A stretch of 64,000 nt of DNA from Chalara sp. BL73 (taxonomy: Eukaryota; Ascomycota; Leotiomycetes; Helotiales): contig CAKJVC010000123.1 of the NCBI GenBank assembly GCA_918026815.1, positions 496,001-560,000 of the forward strand, read 5' to 3'. A program made the position numbers and the translations under genes. The stretch's first letter is position 1, and each line of letters starts with the position of its first letter. Positions 33,730-44,494 of this stretch are shown in pieces. The notes beneath the pieces are model-generated. The model was not told the origin of the DNA and did no database searches. It was given only the letters and a program-made list of their open reading frames with translations.

Positions 33730-35381
33730 ATGCATACTCTAAGTCTTGCTACGTGCATGCTTGCTCCAAGCGTTGGTGTTCTGGCATACTCTACCACTTC
33801 GCTCCTTAACGAGAGAGACCTTTCCTGGGTCGAGCTTCCATCCCAAGCCCAACGAATTGACCAGAAGGCAGATAATGTGCTCGCGACGGTTCTTCCCCCC
33901 AGCCAGTTCAATGGAACAAATGTAGGATAATGACACTTCTCAGCTTGGTCCCATATCCAACAGAAGCGTAGCTAATGAAGAGTGCAGGTTTTCATCCCAA
34001 CAGGAACGAACAAGTCTTCTCTCTTTGACAAGCCGTTCCATGTTTATGATGATGAATTCCTCTCTGTCATTGGCGAGAGTCCAACATTGACATTGCTTGC
34101 CAATGCCGGAACAGATCCTCTATTTCATGAAGCTGTGGTGTGGTTAGTAGATATGGTCCTTCTTTAACGGCATTCCCAATTATTTATACACGTTGTAGGT
34201 ATCCTCGAACAGACGAAGTTTTCATTGCACAGAATGCTGGAGCCAAAGCAGCTGGCACAGGATTGAATAAATCATCAATCATCTTGAAGATTTCTCTTTC
34301 AGAAGCGAGCGCTGTTGCAAATCAGCGTAATGCTAGTGGTCAGGTAAAGGTCACAACTGTTGGCTCAAATCCCCAAGTGATCAATCCAAATGGTAAATGA
34401 GTTATGAATCTGGTGGTTTTGGTGAAGCTGTAGTTGACGAACCCTTAGGTGCAACAAACTACAAAGGCCAGATATTATACATGGCTGAGGGACAAGGTGC
34501 AGATATTCCATCTGCACTTGTTGTGATGAATCCCAAGGAACCATACAATACAACTAGTAGGCTATTGGTATTCTTTTGACCGATATTTGTACTAAAGGGG
34601 AATAGTTCTTCTGAATAATTACTATGGTAGACAATTCAATTCAGTCAATGATGTGGCTATCAACCCTCGAAATCAAGATATTTATTTTACTGATCCAACA
34701 TATGGTTATCTACAAGATTTCCGGCCGAGCCCAGGCCTTCCAAATCAGGTGTATCGATTTAATGATAGAACTGGTGCTGTTACCGTGGTAGCAGATGGTC
34801 TCTATGAGCCCAATGGTAGGCTAGCTTATAAATTTGAGAGTAGGGTCATCATCAGTAAAGTGTAGCTAATATTTTCAGGAATTACATTTTCTCCTGGTGC
34901 AGACTATGCTTATGTCACTGATACGGGCGCTGGCCAGGGATACAGAGGCTATAACCTCACATATCCCTCTAGCATGTTAGTCTCCATTCTATTCGCTGAA
35001 GATATTACTTCTTATATTCATACAATTTTAGATACCGATGGGATGTTAAAGAAGACGGCACGTGGGAGAACCGCAAGCTGTTCGCTTTCGTAAATTCTAG
35101 AATTCCTGATGGCAAGTTCCTCCAATCTCTTCACGATTTTCAGAATGGACTAACCAGATAAACTACCAGGTGTTCATTGTGACAGCAATGGAAACGTATA
35201 CTCAGGCTGTGGTGATGGGGTGCAAGTATGGAACCCTTCTGGCAAACTGATTGGAAAGATCTATTTGGGTGAGACATCGGCAAACTTTAGATTTGCTGGG
35301 AACGGAAGAATGGTTATTGCCGCAGAGACTAATCTGTACTATGCCACTCTGGCGGCTTCTGGTGCCGATTACATAGAGTAG
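33730..35381 (+). CDS. Secreted SMP-30/gluconolactonase-like protein
   Basis: Eight exons: 33730-33921, 33988-34142, 34199-34392, 34449-34556, 34606-34815, 34879-34975, 35032-35111 and 35170-35381. They give 351 residues. The start MHTLSLATCMLAPSVGVLAYS is a signal peptide. The body is a six-bladed propeller of the SMP-30/gluconolactonase/LRE type, with FNSVNDVAINPRNQDIYFTDP, GLYEPNGITFSPGADYAYVTD and GVHCDSNGNVYSGCGDGVQVW. These carry the Asn/Asp residues that bind the catalytic divalent metal in family members. It likely hydrolyses a lactone outside the cell. The last intron begins GCAAGT, a GC-AG intron, and is needed to join IPDG to VHCDSN. Confidence 0.85.
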
Positions 35382-36165
35382 ATGTGTAAACTCAGATGCT
35401 CCTGTTTTGGCTTGTTATTGATGGAAACTATTGCGTAGACTGCATCAAATAATTCAAATGTGGATTTCGCCTGCAAGTAAAGGTTCTATGGCCAAGGTAT
35501 GAACACTACCGATTGGATATTATTGAAACGTCATCTGCAAAGTCTTATTTTATATATGAAATAATCAGGCGCAAGGCAGTTATTAGCTGCGCTCTTTGTT
35601 CCCCATGATCAAAATCATCTAGAACTAGTCAGGGGTTGTGGTAAGGATGGAACTGTCAGTTATGTGTGCTGCAAAGAACTTTAAAAAAACGTGACTAAAA
35701 GAGAATTGTCAATAACAGAATTCGTTCTAGCAGCCTATTTATATATATGTACTTGACTGACATAGTTGTTTTCATGAATGAGTCAATTAGCCACATTGAA
35801 AAAGATTGACAAAGAGTTCTTTGTTCTATGAGAATGCCAACAACGAGTGATAAACACATAAATGGGTAGAGCTCGAGGCTCAACAGGTATTAGTGCCATT
35901 GTCTTCTTTTCATGAATATAAAGACAAGAGGTGATTGTTTGTTTGGAATTTGAGCCCTGGTAAGTAACTGGCTAAAGTGAGCCAATCTTCTTCCATAGAA
36001 CAAGAAATTATGAGTATAAGATCGATGTTCAAGGGGCATATATCCAAGCCACCAGAGCGAGATTCATAATCATCATTTAAATTTGTGGGTATTTTCTGTC
36101 AGCCAAACACTAAAGTCAAACTGTTTCTTTCAAATTTAATCAAAACAGCCTCCAAATCAAGAGTC
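35382..36165. other. AT-rich intergenic region
   Basis: About 780 bases, visibly AT-rich, with no ORF of note. The frame of the next gene is open upstream of its ATG, but only with a GTG and no methionine. Confidence 0.45.
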
Positions 36166-38484
36166 ATGCTTTCCCTAAAGCACAAGGCAATGGCAGTCGC
36201 TTCTAAAGAGAGACATGACAAGATTGAGAACCGTTGCGCAGCAGTCATGGAAATGATTCGAACCCTACAAGAAGGGCAACTAAAAGAACCAGGAGATTTG
36301 GGTAAGACCATCCCACGCTTTTCAACCGAGACCCAAGAGCTTATCAACAGCACTTTACACAATCTAGAGTACGAAATCGTGCTGGCAGAGGATGACCTAG
36401 AATCAGCAGAGGCCGAGCTGATGGCAACAAAGGCAGAACTCCGGAAGGTCATTGCTGCTTGCGAGATGGATAGCGATGAACCGAACCACCTTGAGATAGT
36501 TCAACAAATGATAGAGCGTATCGTCAATGCCACAAAACTAGCAAAGGGGCCGAAAGCCACAGCCGTCACTAACTCAGACTCAATGTCCAATCTCGAAAAA
36601 CGTATATCATGGCTCGAAACTGATGATGACTTAATGTCAGGCCTCGAACGCCGCCTGGCAGACATGGAATTCAACCACAAAATATCTGTAAAGCAAAAAG
36701 CGAAGATTGAAATTCTCCAACAGGACATTCAAGAAGCTCAAAACAGAGCTGAAGAGGCTTTGGGGAAAGTTGAGGAAGCTGAAGCCAGGGTAAAAGAGGC
36801 TGACCGGATTGCCCGAGACGCGGTGAAAGAGGCGCAGAGCGCTGAGGCTAAAATAAGACAAGCTCAAGATAAAACTCAAGCTGCTAAACAACAGGCCGAA
36901 AATGCTGCTCAAGACGCACTGAGAAGTGTTCAAGATGCTGAAGCAAGGATGAGCAAGGCTCAGCAAGACGCTAGTGCCTCAAAACGGCAGACTGAACAAG
37001 CAATAAAAGAGGCAGAGAATGCTAGGAAACAAGCCGCTTTTGCAAAGTTGGCTGAAACAGCGCGAACTGGCGAGCTCAACGCGCTGCAAACAACGTATGA
37101 TGAGACGGTAGCTCTTGGGAAGAAGCAAAGACTCGAGGATGAAGAAAGACTTGCCAAAATGCAACAGGACCTTTTCTATGCGCAGGACAATGCTCGCAAA
37201 AACTTCGATGAAATCCAAGACCTCAAAGGGAACCTGCGAGTGATGTGCCGGATCCGACCACAGCTTAAGGCAGCACACACTGAGTTAGAAAATTTCAAAC
37301 TGGATGTAGGCCCAGACAGTGGACATCTGCAGCTACTATCTATATCCAAGCGTCAATCGCCGGAGGTGGATTCTTTCCAGATGGAACGAATCTTCGATAA
37401 GAACGAGTCTAACGACCAGATCTTCAGTGAAGTAAGTCAGCTAGTCAGATCGGCGATCAACGGCAGAAACGTCTGCATCTTCGCGTACGGGCAAACTGGG
37501 TCAGGGAAGACCCATACAATGACATATCCTTGGAATGAAGACAACAAAATCGCTGCTTCTGGAGCCGTCGATGAAGGCATCATACCAAGGACTGTGCGAA
37601 TGATCTCCAATGCCATCTCGGAAACTAAAGATAGCTGGACATTTACAGTTAAAGGTAGGTTCATCGAGATATACATGGATCATGTCTATGATCTTCTCAG
37701 AAATGAAACGGGTCCCATTCAAGATATCCCGGTAAAGTATGCTACAGAGCGGCGTAACGGTAAGGACGAGAACATCTACAAGGCCGAGAGCAACGAGGTA
37801 GAGTTGACAACGCTTTGTGGTGACTTCCACGAAGCCAAAGTACGGGAAATGCTTCTGCAAGCTGCCAAGTCTCGACATACCCGGGCTACTGGTAAAAACG
37901 CACAAAGCTCGCGATCCCACTCGATTTTGTCCCTGAAAATCGAAGGAGAACGAGTCGATATGAGCAGCGGCAAGATAACTGAGACCTGTGGTACTCTGAA
38001 TCTGATAGATCTTGCTGGCTCCGAAAAGCCGACCGATAGCTCTCTTGATAAGGAGAGCCAGGCCGAAGGCACTAAAATCAACAAATCATTGCTTGTGCTA
38101 CGAAATGTGCTTGAGGCCATGGCAAACCCAAAAGCCGCTCAAGTTCCATTCCGCGAATCGACGCTAACGAAGTTACTCCAGCCTTCACTCGGTGAAGGAT
38201 GCAGAACCCTGATGTTCGTAATGGTAAGTCCACTGACCAAAGACAGAGAAGAGACTCGCAATACTTTGAGCTTCGCAAAGGTAGCTCAAAATGCTAAACT
38301 CAGGACCCTAAGATTGGAACCAGAGACCCCAGTAAGACCAATAGGAAAGCCAGCTATACCACCCAGACAGGCAAGACAACCAGGTCAAGCCTCCAGATCT
38401 CTATATCGTCCCTTGCAACCACGAAGCGTTACCCCGACTCCAGCTCCAAAGAAGAAAGAAGAGGGCAAGAACGGTAAGCAATGA
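36166..38484 (+). CDS. Kinesin-14 type C-terminal motor protein
   Basis: A single exon of 772 residues, starting at ATG 36166 (MLSLKHKAMAVASKERHDK). Residues up to about 350 are helical, with a long Ala/Glu/Lys coiled coil (from about 190). The kinesin-14 neck (DLKGNLRVMCRIRP) then leads into a C-terminal motor. P-loop GQTGSGKTHTM (about residue 443), switch I NAQSSRSHSI and switch II DLAGSEK are all present. Kinesin-14s move toward microtubule minus ends and act in the spindle or cytoplasm. The neck reads VMCRIRP where VFCRVRP is usual. The tail after the motor is basic and Pro-rich. Absence of introns is unusual in this window. It may be a second, divergent paralogue beside the standard KlpA-type kinesin. 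Confidence 0.92.
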   Translation: MLSLKHKAMAVASKERHDKIENRCAAVMEMIRTLQEGQLKEPGDLGKTIPRFSTETQELINSTLHNLEYEIVLAEDDLESAEAELMATKAELRKVIAACEMDSDEPNHLEIVQQMIERIVNATKLAKGPKATAVTNSDSMSNLEKRISWLETDDDLMSGLERRLADMEFNHKISVKQKAKIEILQQDIQEAQNRAEEALGKVEEAEARVKEADRIARDAVKEAQSAEAKIRQAQDKTQAAKQQAENAAQDALRSVQDAEARMSKAQQDASASKRQTEQAIKEAENARKQAAFAKLAETARTGELNALQTTYDETVALGKKQRLEDEERLAKMQQDLFYAQDNARKNFDEIQDLKGNLRVMCRIRPQLKAAHTELENFKLDVGPDSGHLQLLSISKRQSPEVDSFQMERIFDKNESNDQIFSEVSQLVRSAINGRNVCIFAYGQTGSGKTHTMTYPWNEDNKIAASGAVDEGIIPRTVRMISNAISETKDSWTFTVKGRFIEIYMDHVYDLLRNETGPIQDIPVKYATERRNGKDENIYKAESNEVELTTLCGDFHEAKVREMLLQAAKSRHTRATGKNAQSSRSHSILSLKIEGERVDMSSGKITETCGTLNLIDLAGSEKPTDSSLDKESQAEGTKINKSLLVLRNVLEAMANPKAAQVPFRESTLTKLLQPSLGEGCRTLMFVMVSPLTKDREETRNTLSFAKVAQNAKLRTLRLEPETPVRPIGKPAIPPRQARQPGQASRSLYRPLQPRSVTPTPAPKKKEEGKNGKQ

Positions 38485-40164
38485 AGGCGACTGCCTGACC
38501 TTGGTAAATGCTAGAGTGGTTGCATGAACGAAACAAACAATGAAGACACAGATTAGTTGTACAGCAGGATAAAGGATAATAGTAAATCTACCCTAGGCTA
38601 TTGAAATATGACTATTAGTTGTACTTCTGAGGTTTCTTTTTATAAATAATGAATGAATATTGAGACTTGGTAGGTTTAAGATTACCTGACTTCGAAATTA
38701 TATCACTGTATACCTACAGAATAGAATATCTTTGTGGCGTGAGTCCTGCTCAATGGATGCTTCAGTCACAGTGGATGACAACGAGGAATTGGTCCATATT
38801 TCAACAAGATGATTAGCTGCACTATAGATAATATTGGCGCACTGATACGTTCCTCCCACGGATTTATTTAACGGAAGATCTCACACATTCCTTGCCACTG
38901 ATTGAGCATCGTGGAGGCGCTTTGCGGTCACGCCTAGAATACCGTTATCATGGCTTGCGGGTGGCGAACCCTTATTCTCTTATGGCTTGTAGTGTGGCGC
39001 TTGCCTCTTTGACAGACCAGTTTGGTGGCTTAGGACATCTTCGGCAGTGAGCCGCTGAGGTGCTTAGAGATTCAACGCGACCAAGTCGTCAGGGCTTTTG
39101 TTATTGAAACCGGGGCTTTCTAATGTAGTTGACGATTGTTTTGAACACCTTCAACAAGCATAGCACGTGTAGCCGCCGTTACGATTTCGGAACACGAGGC
39201 GGTATGGAACCAAGTATTCCAGGGTTCATAGATTTATGGATGCTTGACTCAAAGCCGTTCGTTGAACGAATATCTAACCCTGTAAAAGACCACAAGTGCT
39301 ATCCCTGGTACGTGGAAATTGATCAGTAGATCATTGATGTGGCTTGCAAATGCGGAGTCTTCTAGCCGTTTTTAACACGTTTGCGAAATGATTGGACAGA
39401 GTCACCGGTGGAGGGGTTCTTCTATATTATACCGCGGAACTGGGTCTGTTATTGACAAGGACATCGCGCGGTGCTGCCATTCCAACTGAATCATGAAGTA
39501 GAGCCTTTTTTACCAAGGGAAATTGGAGGTTGGAAGATCTGGTACTGAAGTCCTACATGTCTGACTAGCCAAACTGACTAAGCATATTATGTAAGTGAAC
39601 TTGGTGCCCCATTTTTTAAGGTTAATCTAATGGTCTCGTGACCCAACATTACGTCCCCTTTCACAAACAAACAAACCGTCAATAATTGTACTGTGAGGCT
39701 TCGATAACAAATGCTTGTGTTAAATGGGAAACGGGCCGAAATGTACCTGCATACGGGCACTGCATTTGGAGTAGCTTACCGTAAGAGTATGTCATTGACC
39801 AGTCGGTCTAACCTGTGGTGCCAGCCACCTTTGATTTCGCATCGTTAAACTACTGTGGAGGCGGCGGGCGACAACTTCTTTTCAGGCAAGTTGCCCGGTC
39901 AAGGCCTCGGCATACTTGACGAAAACACCCCAACGCTCCCCATCCCGATGATGCTTGGAGGACCCCAGAGTGGGATAACAAGCTTGTCGTGGATCTCATT
40001 CCGGTTCAATTCTAGCGAACTTGACCTCATTTCCAGTTGATGATGCGGACTCCAGCGGGGTAGCCAGAAGCTAAAAAGCATATAATCATGGCAAGACCAC
40101 AGGCTGGCGTGGAAAAGCGGCCTTTTCACAGCACTCGCCAATATTTCTCAGTTCGCTTTCCAAA
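38485..40164. other. Gene-free stretch, 1.7 kb
   Basis: No convincing ORF; one 61-codon ORF near 39855 starts at GTG and has no domain. The final 200 bases presumably hold the promoter of the secreted protein gene that follows. Confidence 0.45.
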
Positions 40165-42020
40165 ATGTTGAGCAGTCTCCTTTGCCTGACCATCGCCGGT
40201 CTCACCTCGTTTTGCAGTGCATCCGTGCATCACAATGCTCAGCAGCTCCTCCATGAATCCATGTCATGGATGGATGGATGGTACGACAGCGATATAGGCT
40301 ATCTTTACGATCTTGATGGAGCATCAGCTCTTCGTCATGAAACACGCAGTTCTGCCTGGTATGCTCTGGGCCTGCTCGCACGGAACAGGGGCCATGATGT
40401 ACAAGAAGCTGAGCAGATTGTCGCGAATATTATTCGCGGCCAGTTTACGAATGAGTCTGAGCAATGGTACGGCGATTACCAGAAATATCCCGAAGAGCCT
40501 TATGTTGGAACCTCTGTGTATCCCGCTTCCATCTACAATTCTTGGGATCCAAATTGGCGCGGTTTTATCGGTACTACCTTCGTGATGATGATTGAGGAGT
40601 TTTCAGAACTTTTGAGCAACGACACAAAGGATCTGATTCTTGAATCACTATTTGTCACGAGCGTAGGCGACAGTTATAGGGTCGGCGGCGTGGATAATGA
40701 CAATTTGTATCCGTCATATAGCAATCCAGCCATCATGCGTGCCTTCGTGTCTGGCTGGACTGGTCGGAGACTCAATGACAGTAATATGACAACTGCTGGC
40801 GAAAATTATGCCCAAGAAATCATTGATCTGTTCACGTCATTCAACACCTTGTCGGAATTTAACAGCGGCACCTATACGGGTGTTTCTCTTTTCGGGCTTG
40901 TGCTGTGGTCTAAATACCTTCCGGCAGACTCCATAATGAGCCAGTATGGGCCAAAAATGCTTCAAGAAACGTGGAAGGCTGTGGGGCAATTGTAAGTCTT
41001 CGTATTTCTCCAATTGAGAATTTAGTATGCTCTCCGGAGTAGTGTACCCTGGGTGTACGTCCTTTGCGATGCAATACTTGATGTGCACTTCATTTCTGCC
41101 TGAATTGAGAAGCTAATCATATTCCTCATAATAGATGGCACCCTGGCATGAAGAACATGGCTGGGCCTTGGGATCGCTCTTACGGGTATGACATGAATCG
41201 ATACGTCAGTCTAATGGCACTCTGGTTTTGGACTCTGGTTGGAAAGGATAATTCTTCCTTAATTTCGCGAGTAGGTCTGAGACTCCCCGGGTTCTTAACT
41301 CGATGCTAACCGTTTATCTAGCCTCAAATCATGTCTCACGCGGCAGATTATGCCTGGGCACCGCTCATGGCTGTTCTTGCAGAGTTTCATGCATCATTGA
41401 TTCCTGAGTCTATTATCAAGTCTCTTACAACATTCAGTGGAGAGCACACCTTCACTGCCCAGGCGTACTACCCTCCATATGATACTGTCCCACGCAATAT
41501 CACCACCTGGCTGACAAACAACTTGACCATTGGAGCCGAATCATTCAACGAGACTGTTGTTGGAGGCCCCGCCAGATCTAAAGAAGCGTTCAATCCTGCA
41601 GTAGTCCAATGGACCACGAGTGGGGAAATTGGTTTCTTATCGGTAAGTGCTTATTGAAACAGATGACTTCCGGAGTCTAATGAAACGTAGCTTTGGCCTA
41701 CTGAGACTGCACTCTCTGTCGATGTCTCACCAGGAAAGCTCAGTTTAACGTATCCGTATGGGAGTAGCTCCTCAGTCTTCTCGCTAATTGTCTCAACGTT
41801 CGCGAGCCAGAGAATTGTCTCCAGTTGGGATGATATTCAAGGAGTAAATGTCAGTGTCTCAGGAAATGTTGATCCATCTTATATCCTCACATTTGGTGGT
41901 TCAAATGGAGGAGCAAGCAGCACAATCCGAGATTTTGAGATCTGGAACTTTACATATGTAATGCCGAAGGACTATGAGGGTAACCCAACGTTATCTTTAG
42001 AATTTGAGCTTTGGGAGTAA
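40165..42020 (+). CDS. Secreted protein of uncharacterised helical-barrel-like family
   Basis: Four exons, 40165-40991, 41135-41270, 41322-41642 and 41691-42020, give 537 residues. The signal peptide is MLSSLLCLTIAGLTSFCSAS. The first 330 residues are helix-rich with repeated aromatic/acidic motifs (SWMDGWYDSDIGYLYDLDG, ETRSSAWYALGLLARNRG). These resemble the (alpha/alpha)6 barrels of glycosidases and of the linalool dehydratase-isomerase family. A C-terminal beta-rich part follows (PGKLSLTYPYGSSSSVFSL). Many N-x-S/T sites fit secretion. I recognise fungal hypothetical proteins of this kind but no tested function. The first intron is 143 nt, the longest called here. Confidence 0.78.
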
Positions 42021-44494
42021 ATTTGTGTAGAATTTTGAACTAATAAAAATAAAATAGTTTCAAGGATTTTTTCCCCTCCAATTTTAACAAAATTAAATTA
42101 TTCTATAATAGTTTTTAAATATACTATATATCGAATTTTATACTATTATTTTATTATCTTGCTGCCGCGGCATGCCCCTATGAAAAGGGAAATACAGTGG
42201 TCCAGATGAGAGACCTCAGCCGCTCGTGGAAACAAATCGTGAAGCTTTATTCGGCCGGTGCCTAAAGAAGATCCGGGTCTATCATTCAAAATTGTTGAAA
42301 GAAAGAGATCAATCTTGTCCAGTTGTGTAGAGTTCACAAAGTTGACGTTGAGAGAAGAACAAGATAATGCTTGATCTATCTACATGATAGCCCTTAAGTT
42401 TCTTTAGTTCTTGTACTTTGGCGGTTGACATACTACCGGAGGCGTCATAACAATTCAGTCTAAGCTTGGAGATGCCTTGCAGTTATAGTTTTCAAGGATG
42501 CTGAGGTTATCGCTCCTCGGGAACGGAACCTTAGTAAACGCCTCAAAGGCTGAGCTGTTGCCAGCAGACTGATTTTCGCACACGGCCAACTAGTTTGGAG
42601 CATGAGCATCCAGTGAAATCTTACTATCCCTAATGTAGGTTATTGTAACATTACCTAATACATATTGAATGATACAGTGGAACGAAGGCGAGGGATCCGA
42701 CCAACATCCACATCTTTTACCACACAACTTTTATCACGATATCAGAATTTCTTCCTTGTCATGTTATTATAGACCTACCCAAATGCGGTTGGGGCGTTTG
42801 CTGTGCAGTTTCGTACATAACACATTGGCCTTGAAAGCCTGTCAAAAATGCTATGATACTGTACTTGCTAGGGTTCCAATCGGTTTTGTCCGTGATTGCT
42901 GTGAGAGTGCGGTTTGTTATTAACTTGTAGTGGGTCCCCGCTTGTGGTAAGGCCCATACACAGGAACCGCCTTGGAATGGATTTTCTTTGTTGTCTTCTC
43001 TGTTGTCCAGGGATCTTGAGACGAATTCAGGACATTTCGTAGCCGTAACGTTCTTTGTATTGGATGTGAGTCGATGTTCTGAATTGCAGGAGTGGCAATT
43101 TATCAAAGTGTAAAGTGCTTGATTGCTTTTCTAATGAGACAAAACGAGTGATACTGTATATACATATTATACATATTGCAGGCTGAGACCAAACCTATTC
43201 CGTACAGTGATCACATGACATTTCACGTGACACATTAGCCTTCAACAGCATGGCTTGTCTCCGGGACTAGTGAATAGCAATCACAGTAAGCGTGATGATT
43301 GGCATTTGGAGGACCCATATATCGAGAAGGAGGAATTCATGAATTTGATGGAGGTGGCCGTTAAAACGCTGTACAACAAGGGGTACATGAATTTTGATGT
43401 GTAGTGATGTGCAATCCTTGAACTTGCTGGTAATTGCCAGCGATGGCGAATAGGACAGATGGAGAGCTGTCCAAAATGGCGTTCAGGTATACACTGCTGT
43501 TTGATAAACTTGTAAATGCAAAAACTATATTCAAGTTTTAATATTAATAATTTTCAAAGGCTTTGTAATAAACCTAATCTACTACAGATTTTGTATTGTT
43601 AACAGCTTGAAAATTTTTTATTATAATTTTTTGGGGGGTTTATTATCTCAAGACTTCCGTCTCCTTCCAGACCTCTGCATCAGACAAGGTGCATGCGTGG
43701 GACAGCGCTAACCCCAAGTGTAATTAAACCTAGTCCTTTATGGTGTTCACCAGTAGATTTCTACTAGTAGTTTTGGTTTTACTGTTTATCAGTAGATTTT
43801 TACTGATTCAAATCTCTGTTTAGTATGTTGAGGGTTTAGTTGTGGACCGATCGTTCGAGAAAGGTGGCTCCTGGGCCGGCTTTAATATACGCAGTTATAG
43901 GACTCGTGTCAGAAGTCAGAGATTAGTTTGTCTATTGAATGGAAACCTTTTGAGGTGCTTTTGACTTGTAACACTCTGCCTACAGGTTCTTACATTTGGA
44001 GGCAGAGTAGCATATCCAACTGTGGGTCGAATTATTCAAAACGAACATTTCATGCCACGCTGATTTTGATTAACCCTTATTTCTACTCTGTGTCGAAGTC
44101 CTTTACGACGATTTCCCAAGTAAATATATCACTACACTACTTCCGTTGTTACTCTTCCTCGGCATACATATCAGTGATCTTTTTAACTATTAGCAGCACT
44201 TATCTTCTCAGACCATCTGCTGAGTATAGTTCATGAGATAAGTAACAAAAAGAGAAATCAAGCAAAGTAAGTAAAAGCAGGAAACTAAAGATTCGGATTC
44301 AATTCGCAGTATAACCAAGTACGCACGAAACCAACACGAATTAGATCATGCTATATATATCCTTTAAAGACCATCAAGTACCCAGTATACCAAAATAATC
44401 CTTTAAACAAAAACTTCAGAAACAAAACAAAAACTTATAGCCAAGGAAACATACTTCTTCGAACATCGAATACAAACGAGAAGAGAAATATCTA
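42021..44494. other. AT-rich, gene-poor region of 2.5 kb
   Basis: Contains patches of very high AT (42040-42150 and 43500-43650) and many TpA steps, which recall RIP-degraded repeats. No complete gene. A stop-free 60-codon frame ending at 43404 reads coding-like sequence (DDWHLEDPYIEKEEFMNLM) and might be a gene remnant. The motif AGTAGATTT(C/T)TACT occurs twice near 43750-43805. Confidence 0.45.

Noticed and set aside
36085..36165. N-terminal extension of the kinesin
   Set aside because: The extension begins at GTG; the first in-frame ATG is at 36166.
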